A stretch of 64,000 nt of DNA from DASYAN01 sp963727755 (lineage in GTDB: Bacteria > Chloroflexota > Ktedonobacteria > Ktedonobacterales > Ktedonobacteraceae): assembly GCA_963727755.1 (NCBI GenBank), contig CAVSHN010000028.1, positions 1 to 64,000 of the forward strand. Reading direction: 5' to 3'. Of the stretch, positions 26,644 through 36,650 are shown piece after piece. A model generated the notes under the pieces. It was given only the letters and a program-made list of their open reading frames with translations. It was not told the origin of the DNA and did no database searches. The position numbers and the translations under genes were made by a program. How positions within the stretch are numbered: position 1 is the stretch's first letter; each line of letters begins with the position of its first letter.

Positions 26644-28359
26644 TTGAAAATAGTGTTCTTGACAACGGCTCATAACAGTCTAAGTCAGCGTGCATTTGTA
26701 GAATTGAGTGATCGTGGACATACAGTGATCGTTATCATTGCGTCAAGCGAAAGAGTTATGATAGAAGCTATAGATCAGGAACAGCCAGATTTAGTTGTTG
26801 CTCCTATGTTAAAAAAGGTGATTCCTCCATCCATTTGGCAAAAATATGTCTGCATTGTTATCCATCCTGGCATAAGGGGAGATAGAGGACCAAATTCGTT
26901 GGACTGGGCAATATTGAATGAAGCCAAGACATGGGGAGTAACATTATTGCAAGCAAATGATGAAATGGATGCTGGAGATATCTGGGCATATCGTACATTT
27001 CCAATGCCTATTAAAAGTAAGAGTCATCTATATCGGCAGGAAGTCACAGAGGCAGTTATTGAGTGTCTGCTAGAAACGCTCACAAAATTTGAGCAAGAAA
27101 ACTTTCATCCAGAGCCATTAGATTACAGCAAACCAGATATCAAAGGGAGCTTGCAAGCTCCTCTGCCATCATCTCTTCGTGCGATCAATTGGAGTGAATC
27201 CACTGCATGCATTCTTCGAAAGATTCGCAGTGCAGATAGTTTTCCAGGAAGTATCGGTACTTTATTGGGGATGCAATGCTATTTATATGGTGCTCATGAA
27301 GAAAGTAATTTAAAAGGGAATCCTGGAGAAATCATTGCGCAGCGTGATAATGCAATTTGCTGTGCAACTGATGATGGAGCCATCTGGATAACTCACTTAA
27401 AGAAAGTAGGAAGCAACGGACAGACCTATTTCAAGTTACCAGCTACCTATGTGCTTAGTGATCATCTGGCTAATATACCAGAGATACCGGTAGCAGCGGA
27501 GCAACCCTCTAATGGGCAGACCTATCGTGAGATAAGGTATGAGGAACATAATGCGGTTGGATATCTTTATTTTGATTTTTACAATGGGGCAATGAGCACT
27601 GATCAATGCCAACGATTGAGAAAGACTTTTCTCAGTATACGCGAGCGACCAACAAAAGTCATTGTCCTGATGGGTGGTACTGATTTTTGGTCAAACGGCA
27701 TTCATCTCAACACCATCGAAGCAGCCGATGATCCAGCACAAGAATCTTGGAGAAATATTCGTGCCATCGACGATTTAATTAAGGAAATCATTACGACTAG
27801 ATCTCACCTTGTTCTCTCTGCCATGCAAGGAAATGCAGCCGCTGGTGGGGTCATGTTTGCGCTAGCGGCTGACTTCGTGTATGCAAGGCAAGGGATTGTA
27901 CTAAATCCCCATTACAAGAAGATGGGGAATCTGTACGGATCTGAATATTGGACGTATCTTTTACCGAAACGAGTTGGGGAAGCCAAAGCACAAGAATTGA
28001 CTGACACGCTGCTTCCTATAAGTACAAAAACTGCTCAAAAGATCGGATTAATTGATAATGCATTTGAGGGAGACACCAGCAGTTTCTGCCATCGCATCAA
28101 GGCTATTGCAGAAGACCTTGCCCAGAGTGCTTCCTACGAGCAACTCTTGAAGAAAAAGTGTCAGACACGAAGAAGCGATGAAGAAAAGAAGCCATTGCAA
28201 GCATATCGGGACGAGGAGTTACAACATATGTGGATGAACTTCTTGGGCCCGGATCAAAGTTACCATGTCGCTCGCAGGAATTTCGTTTATAAAATATGTG
28301 CTCCTTGTCAGAGTATCAGAAACGAGCTAGAACGGGCAGTGAGTTACAGTATGCTGTAA
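26644..28359 (+). CDS. hoxX: HoxX-like hydrogenase maturation protein
   Basis: HoxX makes CO for the iron centre of oxygen-tolerant [NiFe] hydrogenases from a formyl carrier (family knowledge). A formyltransferase-like N-terminal half is followed by a crotonase-like C-terminal half, with MGGTDFWSNGIHLNTIE near residue 345 and AMQGNAAAGGVMFALAAD near 395. The TTG start follows AGAAGGAGCAAATC and matches the usual beginning (KIVFLTTAHNSLSQRA). Length ~571 is normal. No hydrogenase or hyp gene is in the window. A strong terminator follows. The C-terminus ends RNFVYKICAPCQSIRNE, also found detached at 23721. Confidence 0.88.
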   Translation: MKIVFLTTAHNSLSQRAFVELSDRGHTVIVIIASSERVMIEAIDQEQPDLVVAPMLKKVIPPSIWQKYVCIVIHPGIRGDRGPNSLDWAILNEAKTWGVTLLQANDEMDAGDIWAYRTFPMPIKSKSHLYRQEVTEAVIECLLETLTKFEQENFHPEPLDYSKPDIKGSLQAPLPSSLRAINWSESTACILRKIRSADSFPGSIGTLLGMQCYLYGAHEESNLKGNPGEIIAQRDNAICCATDDGAIWITHLKKVGSNGQTYFKLPATYVLSDHLANIPEIPVAAEQPSNGQTYREIRYEEHNAVGYLYFDFYNGAMSTDQCQRLRKTFLSIRERPTKVIVLMGGTDFWSNGIHLNTIEAADDPAQESWRNIRAIDDLIKEIITTRSHLVLSAMQGNAAAGGVMFALAADFVYARQGIVLNPHYKKMGNLYGSEYWTYLLPKRVGEAKAQELTDTLLPISTKTAQKIGLIDNAFEGDTSSFCHRIKAIAEDLAQSASYEQLLKKKCQTRRSDEEKKPLQAYRDEELQHMWMNFLGPDQSYHVARRNFVYKICAPCQSIRNELERAVSYSML

Positions 28360-28394
28360 TTAAACCCGCATTCCGCAGTTTGAATCCAAAACAA

Positions 28395-28421
28395 AGAGCT
28401 TTGGCGGGAAACCAAAGCTCT
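28395..28421 (+). terminator. Rho-independent terminator of hoxX
   Basis: AGAGCTTTGG and CCAAAGCTCT form a perfect 10-bp stem around a 7-base loop, followed shortly by TCTTTTT, 36 bases after the stop. Confidence 0.75.
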
Positions 28422-28513
28422 CATTGTCTTTTTGCTGTTATTGCTGATAATTCTAAGTTATATCATCAAGAACCGTCGTTTTCTGCGTTATTGGTATAGC
28501 AGGATTTGTTATT

Positions 28514-28762
28514 TTATCCAACTAATGGCACCACTCTAATAATCTGCTGCTCTCCAGTATCTCTTGCATCAACTTCCATCGCATTAGCAACGTCCTTCCT
28601 CGGAATATAGCATCGAACAACAACATGCTCATTGGAAAAACATTTTTTGCATGTTATATTTTCATGCTCCTTGTTGTGAATGCTATGCTCATATAATGAC
28701 AGATTAGTACAGATAACTTGAATAACATTGGAACAATGCTTGCAATAGATATCGACGTTCAT
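28514..28762 (-). CDS. Small zinc-ribbon-like protein
   Basis: An 82-residue protein with CKHC near residue 7 and CKKC near 41, spaced like a zinc ribbon, then FSNEHVVVRCYIPRKDV and an acidic end. The ATG is chosen for the GAGGAGGGAAAAC site just before it; a longer frame upstream to 28978 has no such signal. No family recognised. It may be regulatory. Confidence 0.5.
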   Translation of the reverse strand: MNVDIYCKHCSNVIQVICTNLSLYEHSIHNKEHENITCKKCFSNEHVVVRCYIPRKDVANAMEVDARDTGEQQIIRVVPLVG

Positions 28763-29058
28763 GTTTTCCCTCCTCATTGACACTACAGCCACTCTTGCTT
28801 TTTCTACGAACCATTCAATGGTATTCTTTACATTTTCAGCGACTTCTGAGCTTGCTTTGCCATAAGCTTCACATGTCACCGTTACTTTATGGCACACTTT
28901 GCTATCGTCTGTGGGGTATTGTACCACGAAATCCCGATAACAGAAGCGGAGAAATCGCCTTCTAACTCTTGGGCTCACAACTGGTTAGTGCTGAATCAAG
29001 AGAAAGTGACCCGATCTCTCTCTTATGCTGAAAAGTCCTATGTCGACAAACTATCGGT

Positions 29059-29232
29059 AACCAATGGCAAGCGCAAGGCTATCCGGTCGGCAGTGGCTTA
29101 GTGGAACAGGCCGTCACTGTCGTGATCAATGCACACATGGAAAAACGCGGAATAATGGGCTTGACCAAAAAGGGAACGAGTGTTTTTGCTAACGAGTGGT
29201 TTGTGCCAATTCATATGCTTAAAGTTATATAA
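29059..29232 (+). pseudogene. ISKra4-type transposase remnant
   Basis: The frame reads QGYPVGSGLVEQAV then INAHMEKRGI, matching the ISKra4 signature seen at 20996-21619 (GWPIGSGIVES, ARLKGPGM). Only the last ~57 codons remain and the upstream frame is broken. Related sequence extends back to 28994. Confidence 0.6.
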
Positions 29233-29332
29233 AATGGTATTATGCATCCCTTGCAGAATATTTTATTGCTGATATAAAAAATGCAACTGTAGTGTGAAGT
29301 TCTGTTTCTTGCTCCTTCACTTTTTGTTCTGT

Positions 29333-30883
29333 TTAGAGAGACTTTGTATTGAGAAGTCTGTGCACTTTCGCGACGAGCACATCCAGGTCGAAAGGTTTTT
29401 GTAAAAATGCGCTCCTTGGATCTAGCAGATCCCGTCGTTTCAAATCCGTCTCCTCATAGCCACTGACGATGAGCACTTTGATGTCTGGACGCTGTCTCCG
29501 TATATGCTCCTGGAACTGCTTGCCCTTCATCTTAGGCATCATGATGTCTGCGATGACCAGCGCAATGGAAGAAGCGTGTGCTTCAAAGACGGTTAAACTT
29601 TCCTCTCCATCCCCAGCTATCAGCACTGTATATCCACACTCTTGCAGTACTTCGTGCAACACCCCTCGAATGCTGGGTTCATCCTCTACCAGCAGAATGG
29701 TCTCACCACCATCTCTGATCACAAAGTCATCCAAAGGCACCTGTTCCATTTCCATTTCCGCCTCAGGTTCAACAGCCGGGAAGTAGATGGAGAACGTGCT
29801 CCCCTGACCAAGCTGGCTCTGCACCTGGATGATGCCCTGATGTTGCTTGACGATGCCATAAACCACTGACAGCCCTAGCCCTGTTCCTTTCCCCACCTCT
29901 TTCGTTGTGAAGAATGGTTCAAACAACTGAGCCTGCGTCTGCTTATCCATTCCGATCCCGCTATCCTTGACCTGCACCAGCACGTAGGAACCAGGCTGAA
30001 GATGGGGATAGCCGTGCTGGAAACCCTGGGCAATTTCGAGCTGCTCTGTCATCAACTCCAGGTTTCCTCCCATCGGCATCGCATCGCGTGCGTTCAAACA
30101 CAGATTGATGAGAGTCTGCTCTATTTGTGTTGCATCAGCATAAATGGTTCTCAAGTTCGGATCTGCGTGTAATTCAATCTGCACACTCGTACCCATCATT
30201 ATCTGCAGCAGATTCAAAAGTGCGAAGATCCGCTCGTTCAGATTAATGTGCTTTGGTTCTATCGGTGTCCCACGCGCAAAGGCAAGTAATTGTTGCGTCA
30301 TACGTGCCCCCTGCTTGGAATGCTGGTGAATCTGCTGGAAATATTCGTGGAGCGGAGGTGCTACTTGTTGCGCTCGTGTCATACCGATTTGGGCAAAGCC
30401 AGCAATCGCCGCAAGCAGGTTGTTAAAATCATGGGAGAGACCGCTCACCAGCAGTCCCAAGCTCTCCATCTTCTGCGCTTGCTGTATCTGTGCTTGCTGC
30501 ATCTGTGCTTGCAACTGAGCACGTTCGAGACAGTCCTGGATGGCAAAAGGCAAGTGTTGGAGGTGCCTTTTGAGTACGTAGTCGTTGAGTCCCTCTTTCA
30601 TTGCCTTGGCTGCTATCTCTTCGCTACCTGTGTCGGTTACCATGATCACAGGCAGCGAAGGAGAATGTGCTCGGACGACCTTGAGGACCTCGGTTCCTGT
30701 GCTCCATTTGAGTTGGTAATCTGTGAACACGATAGAATAGTCCAGGTTGCGTAGTGCCTCCTCGAACGCTTGCTCTTGCAAGACCTCTACATAGCTGGCG
30801 TCTGGGAAGAGCTTGCTAATCGTTCTTTTGATCAATTCCCGATCATAAGGGCTATCATCAATAATCAGAAATCGTTTGCTCAT
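29333..30883 (-). CDS. Hybrid sensor kinase: receiver - HisKA - HATPase - receiver
   Basis: A 516-residue signalling protein. Receiver 1 has DDSPYD and phospho-Asp in VFTDYQL. The dimerisation domain has SHDFNNLLAAIAGFA. The ATPase has NLCLNARDAMP, DSGIGMD and GKGTGLGLS. Receiver 2 has DEPSIR and IADIMMPKMKG. A Gln/Ala-rich coiled coil (AQMQQAQIQQAQ) links receiver 1 to the kinase. No sensor or membrane domain, so input comes from partners. The start follows AGGAGCACAAAC and overlaps the previous gene by 4 bases. Last gene of the KaiC-like operon. Confidence 0.9.
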   Translation of the reverse strand: MSKRFLIIDDSPYDRELIKRTISKLFPDASYVEVLQEQAFEEALRNLDYSIVFTDYQLKWSTGTEVLKVVRAHSPSLPVIMVTDTGSEEIAAKAMKEGLNDYVLKRHLQHLPFAIQDCLERAQLQAQMQQAQIQQAQKMESLGLLVSGLSHDFNNLLAAIAGFAQIGMTRAQQVAPPLHEYFQQIHQHSKQGARMTQQLLAFARGTPIEPKHINLNERIFALLNLLQIMMGTSVQIELHADPNLRTIYADATQIEQTLINLCLNARDAMPMGGNLELMTEQLEIAQGFQHGYPHLQPGSYVLVQVKDSGIGMDKQTQAQLFEPFFTTKEVGKGTGLGLSVVYGIVKQHQGIIQVQSQLGQGSTFSIYFPAVEPEAEMEMEQVPLDDFVIRDGGETILLVEDEPSIRGVLHEVLQECGYTVLIAGDGEESLTVFEAHASSIALVIADIMMPKMKGKQFQEHIRRQRPDIKVLIVSGYEETDLKRRDLLDPRSAFLQKPFDLDVLVAKVHRLLNTKSL

Positions 30884-31936
30884 GTTTGTGCTCCTGTGCA
30901 CAGTTCTATCCAGAAAATACTTCCCTGCCCAAGGATGGAGGTGATGCCGATATGCCCTTCCATTAACTCCATTGCCTTGCGTGCTGTGGCCAACCCGAGA
31001 CCCACTCCTTCGTAGACCTCCTCACCATGCAACTGAACAAATGGTTGAAATAAACGCTGCTGGTCCTTAAGAGAAATACCAATGCCATTGTCCTCTATTG
31101 AGAGTCGACAGACCCGCCCTCTAGTAGTTGCACGAATTGTGATCGTGGGCCGTACACTAGACGGCATAAACTTGAGAGCATTGGACAACAGGTTGGTTAG
31201 CACCAGCGTGAGCAGGAGAGCATTGCCTTGCACCTCCGGCAAGTTCCCATCAATGACAATCTGAGCCTGACGTTGCTGGATCTCCTGCCACAACTGGTGC
31301 ATACTTGTATGTACAATATGATCTAAGAATACTGATTGCATTTCCTGCTCATGCTGACCAACACGAGCAAAAGCAATCAGTCCATCGATTATTTTCTGCA
31401 TACGTAGAGCGACGGACTCGAATTTGCTTCAGATCATGCTGCCCTTGCTCTCTCATCTGCCAGGCTTCTTCTTCCTGGAGGAGTTGTGCAAAACTGGTGA
31501 TTGCTCGCAACGGTGCACGTAGATCATGGGTCATCACATGAAAAAAGGACTCTAAGTCTTCGTTGCGCAACTTGAGTTCTTGTGAAAGGTTGCGCGTGCG
31601 CAACAGGACCTCCACACGAGCATGGAGTTCCAATTTCTCGATTGGTATCCAGATCAACTCATCGACTGCCTTCCAGAGGTAGCGCGTGAGCAATTCTGCT
31701 TCGCGGTTGGAGGTGACGAGCACCACAGGTAAGAACACAGGTTTCTCTGCCTCCTTGCGCCGACGTACTTCCTCCCAAAGCCGATCCAGGGCTGATCCGT
31801 CGATCAAACAGAGATCAAACGGGGTAGAGAGCGCTGTTTCTTCCTCATCGGAGATCACATCGTAGTGTTGCCCCAACCAGTTAGAGAGCAAGGTGCGGTT
31901 CGTTTTATGGTCGAGTAGAAGCAGAATGCGACTCAT
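30880..31936 (-). pseudogene. Histidine kinase with N-terminal receiver-like domain, frameshifted
   Basis: Two frames, 31349-31936 and 30880-31401, form one kinase: a receiver-like N-terminus (LCLIDGSALD), HisKA with FFHVMTHDLRAPLRAITS, then HATPase with LTNLLSNALKF, DNGIGI and GVGLGLATARK. A single-base shift near 31410 separates ...LKQIR from ESVALRMQKI. Everything else is in place, so error or recent damage is likely. It overlaps the hybrid gene downstream. Confidence 0.85.
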
Positions 31937-31942
31937 TGGATG

Positions 31943-32314
31943 CTAAGCCTCCACTATGCTCTGGACTACTGCAGTCAACTTCTTAACAACGAGTGGCTTG
32001 ACCATGACACCTCTGGCTCCATGAGAGAGACTGGCCTGCTGTATCTCAGCACTCTGCTTGGATGAAAAAATCAAAAAAGGGATCTTGCCTGCACGTAGGC
32101 GCTCACAGCGTGTCCAGATCTGTTCGTCAAAGCCTGTAATATCAATCAAACACCCACTAAGAAGCACTTCTTGTTGGCTGAGCATTTTATCAAACTCTTC
32201 ATAATTTTTTGCTGTCAGAGTACTATAACACTCTTTTTTTAGACAATCTGCTAGCAATTCCAGATTGCGGGATATGCAACCGACAAGCAGTAATGCGCGT
32301 GACAAGGTATTCAT
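31943..32314 (-). CDS. Degenerate response-regulator receiver domain
   Basis: A 123-residue single receiver domain. Phosphoacceptor-like Asp (GCLIDITGFD) and the conserved Lys (MVKPL) are present, but the acidic pair after the first strand is absent (LLLVGCISRN), so phosphorylation may be poor. It lies 6 bases before the kinase and 2 bases after the KaiC-like gene. Probably an adaptor in this relay. Confidence 0.75.
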   Translation of the reverse strand: MNTLSRALLLVGCISRNLELLADCLKKECYSTLTAKNYEEFDKMLSQQEVLLSGCLIDITGFDEQIWTRCERLRAGKIPFLIFSSKQSAEIQQASLSHGARGVMVKPLVVKKLTAVVQSIVEA

Positions 32315-32316
32315 AA

Positions 32317-33849
32317 CTACTCCTTCTTGCTATCTGGCTCAATAAAGGAAATATTTCCAGTTAGAATGCCTTGCAGGTGCCTTAAGGACTGACCAACCTT
32401 GATACCATAGCGGCTCATTTCGATTTCGCGCAAGCCGCGTTCAAAACTCGACAGGCGTTTCTTGAGGACGCCAATGACCTTGCGGATTTCTCCCTGTAGT
32501 TCCAGGTAGCGTAAGAAGACAATGTTATCAGCCAGATAACTGATCCCGATTTCGCTGACCTGGAGGTCTCCAACGATGGACGGCATTTCGTTGACAAGCA
32601 GGACGGCTACCCCCATATTCTGGAGGTATTTACACAATGCATGCAAGTGAACCAAGACCTCACTCCCATGCAGAGAGACGCGATAGCCAGCAATACCATC
32701 AATCATGATAATGCTGGCGTGCCGCTGCTCAACCTCTGTGCGCACCATACAAGCAAACTCATCGGGACTAAGGTGAAGCGGTTCGACCTGCACCATTGAG
32801 AGCGTCCCGCGCTGCAGCATCGCACGTACTGGAATATTGAGGGCTTCACTGCGTAGCAGAATCGTTTCTTGTGACTCCTCAAAGGTATAGACCACAGACC
32901 GTTCGCCTCGTCCTGCTGCTTCCTTCATGAACTGCAATCCCAGCGTAGTCTTTCCAACGCCGGTAGGACCCGTCACGAGGGTGACAGTACCACGTTCCAG
33001 CCCTCCATGTAACAATTCGTCCAGTTCTGGCACGCCAAAAGCGAGCTGTTCCTGCACAAACGGCTGAGTATGCTGTTCTGGTAAGAGACGAGGGTATACC
33101 TGCATACCCTGATCAGTAAGGCACATGGTGTGGTTGCCACTGCGAGAGTTAGAGCCGTGAAACTTACTCACGCTAATGGCACGACTATTTGGACAGGATT
33201 CCAGGTTGATGATTCCATCGCTCATAAATTGCAGGTCGTCATCTGGAAAAGAGATGCTTCCTTCGGAGGTAAAGAGAACAGTGGCTCCTTGCTCAATGAG
33301 GAAGCGCTGGAAGGAGAGAACCTGTTTGCGGAACTGGAATGCATCTGTGGTCAGGTAACGAAACTGGGTCATTGCATCCAGAAAGACTCTTTGTGGGTGC
33401 AGTGTCTCGATCTGATCGAGGATTTGTCTGGTCACAGGCTCCCGTTCGACTTCAGCAGGAGAAAAAATGTCATAGGTTTGTACCTCTGTGAAGAATGTGA
33501 CATTAGGTGAGAGGTCCAGGAAATGCACTTGGGCCAAGTCAAAGCCGAGCATCTGAGCGTTGGCCCGGATTTCGGCTTCTACTTCCCCGAAGGTAATCAG
33601 CAGGACACTTTCTCCTTTGGCTGCGCCCTCGATGAGAAAATGCAGGCCAAGGGTGGTTTTCCCACTCCCCGGTCTACCGCGTACCAGATAGGTGCGCTTT
33701 GGGATAAGCCCGCCATATAAAACTTCATCGAGACCAGTGATCCCGGTCGAGACACGCCTCTGATCGATCTTCTCACCAAGAGGTTGGTTCTGCTGCTTCT
33801 CTAGAAGGTCTCTTCCATCGAAGGGAAGATGCTGCTTACTGGTAGCCAT
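32317..33849 (-). CDS. KaiC-like ATPase, two RecA-type domains
   Basis: About 510 residues with two KaiC/RecA domains: Walker A GRPGSGKTTL in the first and GPTGVGKTTL in the second. The second has the usual Glu pair (YTFEESQ); the first has ITFGEV, losing one Glu. KaiC-family ATPases act in circadian clocks and in many signalling operons without KaiA/KaiB, as here. The start is probably the ATG of MATSKQHLPFD; a TTG 39 bases upstream lacks a ribosome site. First gene of a four-gene operon. Confidence 0.9.
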   Translation of the reverse strand: MATSKQHLPFDGRDLLEKQQNQPLGEKIDQRRVSTGITGLDEVLYGGLIPKRTYLVRGRPGSGKTTLGLHFLIEGAAKGESVLLITFGEVEAEIRANAQMLGFDLAQVHFLDLSPNVTFFTEVQTYDIFSPAEVEREPVTRQILDQIETLHPQRVFLDAMTQFRYLTTDAFQFRKQVLSFQRFLIEQGATVLFTSEGSISFPDDDLQFMSDGIINLESCPNSRAISVSKFHGSNSRSGNHTMCLTDQGMQVYPRLLPEQHTQPFVQEQLAFGVPELDELLHGGLERGTVTLVTGPTGVGKTTLGLQFMKEAAGRGERSVVYTFEESQETILLRSEALNIPVRAMLQRGTLSMVQVEPLHLSPDEFACMVRTEVEQRHASIIMIDGIAGYRVSLHGSEVLVHLHALCKYLQNMGVAVLLVNEMPSIVGDLQVSEIGISYLADNIVFLRYLELQGEIRKVIGVLKKRLSSFERGLREIEMSRYGIKVGQSLRHLQGILTGNISFIEPDSKKE

Positions 33850-33899
33850 ACCACTCTTCTTCTTTCCCTCTACATACTGCTCTCTCAACAGAGCAAGCT

Positions 33900-34291
33900 C
33901 TGCTTGTTGAGGTTCTAATCAGGATTATAGTTTAAAGGTTCAGGTCAAGGGGGCTAGAGAGTTAGAGAGTTACCAGACAAACATGCCCTCATGAAACCTG
34001 CCTTGTTGCGCATTAATTTCTATCTCGTTATGATGAGAGTAGTATATACGAGGAGGCACTGATGCTTGGACCAGAAATTATTGCAGATTGACGAGCAATT
34101 GTAGGCAAAGAAGGTTCAATAGAGCATACTTGATCAAGTATGGACGGAGGCACCCCTGTCACGAGATCTCAGAGAGTCACTAGCCCGATTTCGCTTATTC
34201 CGCCATTTTTCTAGACAACAAACCACAGCCTCTAGTAATATTAGATCACCTCTTACCTAAGGCCCTAGAAAGTTGACGGAAAAAGACAGTA
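33900..34291. other. Gene-free region between the divergent KaiC-like and hsdM operons
   Basis: About 390 bases. Fragmentary frames (a start MLGPEIIAD that stops at once, then broken pieces) suggest a decayed gene, but no family is recognisable. It must hold promoters for both divergent operons; I see no clear consensus. Confidence 0.4.
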
Positions 34292-36650
34292 ATGGCAATC
34301 AAGAAAAGCGAACTCTATAGCTCGCTCTGGAAAAGTTGTGATGAACTACGAGGAGGGATGGATGCCTCGCAGTACAAGGATTACGTCCTTGTCCTCCTCT
34401 TCGTCAAATACGTCTCCGACAAATACGCAGGTCAGCCCAACGCACTCATCGAAGTCCCCAAGGGTGGTAGCTTTGCCGACATAGTTGCGCTCAAAGGTGA
34501 TAAAGAGATCGGCGACAAATTCAACAAGATCATCGCCAAGCTCGCCGAAGCCAATGACCTCAAAGGCGTGATTGACGTAGCTGACTTCAACGATCCCGAC
34601 AAGCTGGGCAAGGGCAAGGAGATGCAAGATCGTCTCTCCAACCTAGTCGCGATCTTCGACAATCCCGCTCTGGACTTCCGCAACAACCGAGCAGAAGGCG
34701 ATGATCTGTTAGGAGACGCATATGAATATTTGATGCGCCACTTCGCCACCGAATCGGGCAAGAGTAAGGGACAATTTTACACCCCCTCGGAAGTCTCTCG
34801 CGTCATAGCCAAAGTCATCGGCATCAGCAAAGCCAAGAGTCAGAGTCAGACCATCTATGATCCAACGTGTGGCTCCGGTTCGCTACTCTTGAAAGCCGCC
34901 GATGAGACCAATGGTGTGACTATCTACGGGCAGGAGATGGATAATGCTACCGCTGCGTTGGCAAAGATGAACATGATCCTGCACGACAACCCGACAGCCG
35001 AAATCCGGCAGGACAACTCGCTCTCCAGTCCACAATTTAAGCAAGACAACAGTGGTGACCTCAAAACCTTCGACTTCGTCGTCGCCAATCCACCATTCTC
35101 CAACAAAGCGTGGAGCAATGGCTTTGACCCTGCCAACGATCTATATCAACGGTTTGAAGATGGCATACCACCCAAGAAAAATGGTGACTACGCTTTTCTC
35201 CTCCACATCATCCGCTCACTCAAGAGCACAGGTAAAGGTGCGGTGATTCTCCCACATGGTGTCCTTTTCCGAGGCAATGCCGAGGCCGATATTCGCAAGA
35301 AGATTATCCGCAAAGGTTATATCAAGGGCATCATCGGTCTACCGTCCAACCTGTTCTACGGTACTGGCATCCCGGCCTGTATCATCGTCCTCGACAAGGA
35401 AAACGCCGCAGCTCGCAGTGGTATCTTCATGATTGATGCCAGCAAGGGTTTTGTAAAGGATGGCAACAAGAACCGTTTGCGTCATCGAGATATTCACAAG
35501 ATCGTAGATGTCTTCAACAAGCAAATCGAACTGCCAAAATATTCGCGCATGGTAAGTATGGTTGAAATTGAGGCCAACGACTACAACCTCAATATCCCGC
35601 GCTACATTGACAGCACAGAGGCCGAAGACTTGCACGACATTGAGGCCCATCTACTGGGAGGCATCCCCAACCGTGACATCGAAGGACTGGATCTCTACTG
35701 GCAAGTTTTCCCCACGCTCAAGCAACAACTCTTTGAAGCGGGACCACGTCCAGCTATAGCACGCTCAGAGCGGATATTGTGCAGATCAAGCCAGCCATCT
35801 TAACTCACCCCGAGTTTATAGCTTGTACTCAGGAGGTGACTGCCCTCTTTGAGCAATGGCAAACGACCAATATCTCCCGCCTCAAGAGCCTCAGTATGGA
35901 CAGTCATCCCAAGCAGCTCATCGAAATCCTCTCCGAGGATGTACTCCAAGTATTTGCCGAAGCCAAACTAATCGATAAATATGCTATTTACCAGCACCTT
36001 ATGAGCTACTGGACCGACACTATGCAAGATGATGTGTACATGATTGCATCGGATGGTTGGAAAGCCAACAGCGAACTCATCCCACCGCAACTTATCATCA
36101 AGCGCTATTTCGCAGGCAATCAGCAGGCTATTGAGCAGCTAGAAGCGGCCAGTGAAGAGATTGTAGCCAAGATGGAAATGATGGACGAAGAGCACAGTGG
36201 CGAAGGAGGCTTGCTCGAAGAGGCCAAAAACGAGAAGGGCAAGATCACCAAAGCCAGCATCAAGGCTCGCCTGAAGGACATCTTTGCCAAACCCGACACA
36301 GACGACGAGCGAACACTCCTCAATACCTATCTCGACCTGCTTGATCAGGAGACGGAAGCCAAAAGAAGGTCAAAAACGCACAAAAGGCACTTGAGGCTAA
36401 AGTAGCTGCCAAATACAAAGCACTGAGCGAGGACGAAGTGAAGGTGCTCGTGGTGGAAGACAAATGGTTGGCCACCCTTGTATCTGATGTGCAGACTGAG
36501 CTGAACCGCATCTCTCAAGCCTTGACCGGACGTATTAAAGAGCTTGCGGAGCATTATGCTACACCATTGCCCAAACTTACAGAAGACGTTGAGATTTTGG
36601 CTGGCAAGGTTGACGAACACTTGAGAAAGATGGGTTTTGTATGGAAATAA
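34292..36650 (+). pseudogene. hsdM: Type I restriction-modification methyltransferase subunit, frameshifted
   Basis: HsdM methylates adenine in the type I recognition site. The first frame (34292-35803) has the N-terminal helical domain, motif I (DPTCGSGSLLLKA) and NPPF (VVANPPFSN). The rest continues in two other frames, 35779-36405 and 36438-36650. One base is missing near 35752 (CCAGCTATAGC for CCAGGCTATAGC) and one near 36370 in an A-run. Corrected, the protein is ~785 residues and complete. The stop overlaps the hsdS start (TAATG). Confidence 0.88.

Noticed and set aside
29333..33849. True circadian clock (kaiABC)
   Set aside because: No kaiA or kaiB, and the first ATPase domain lacks one of the paired Glu residues.
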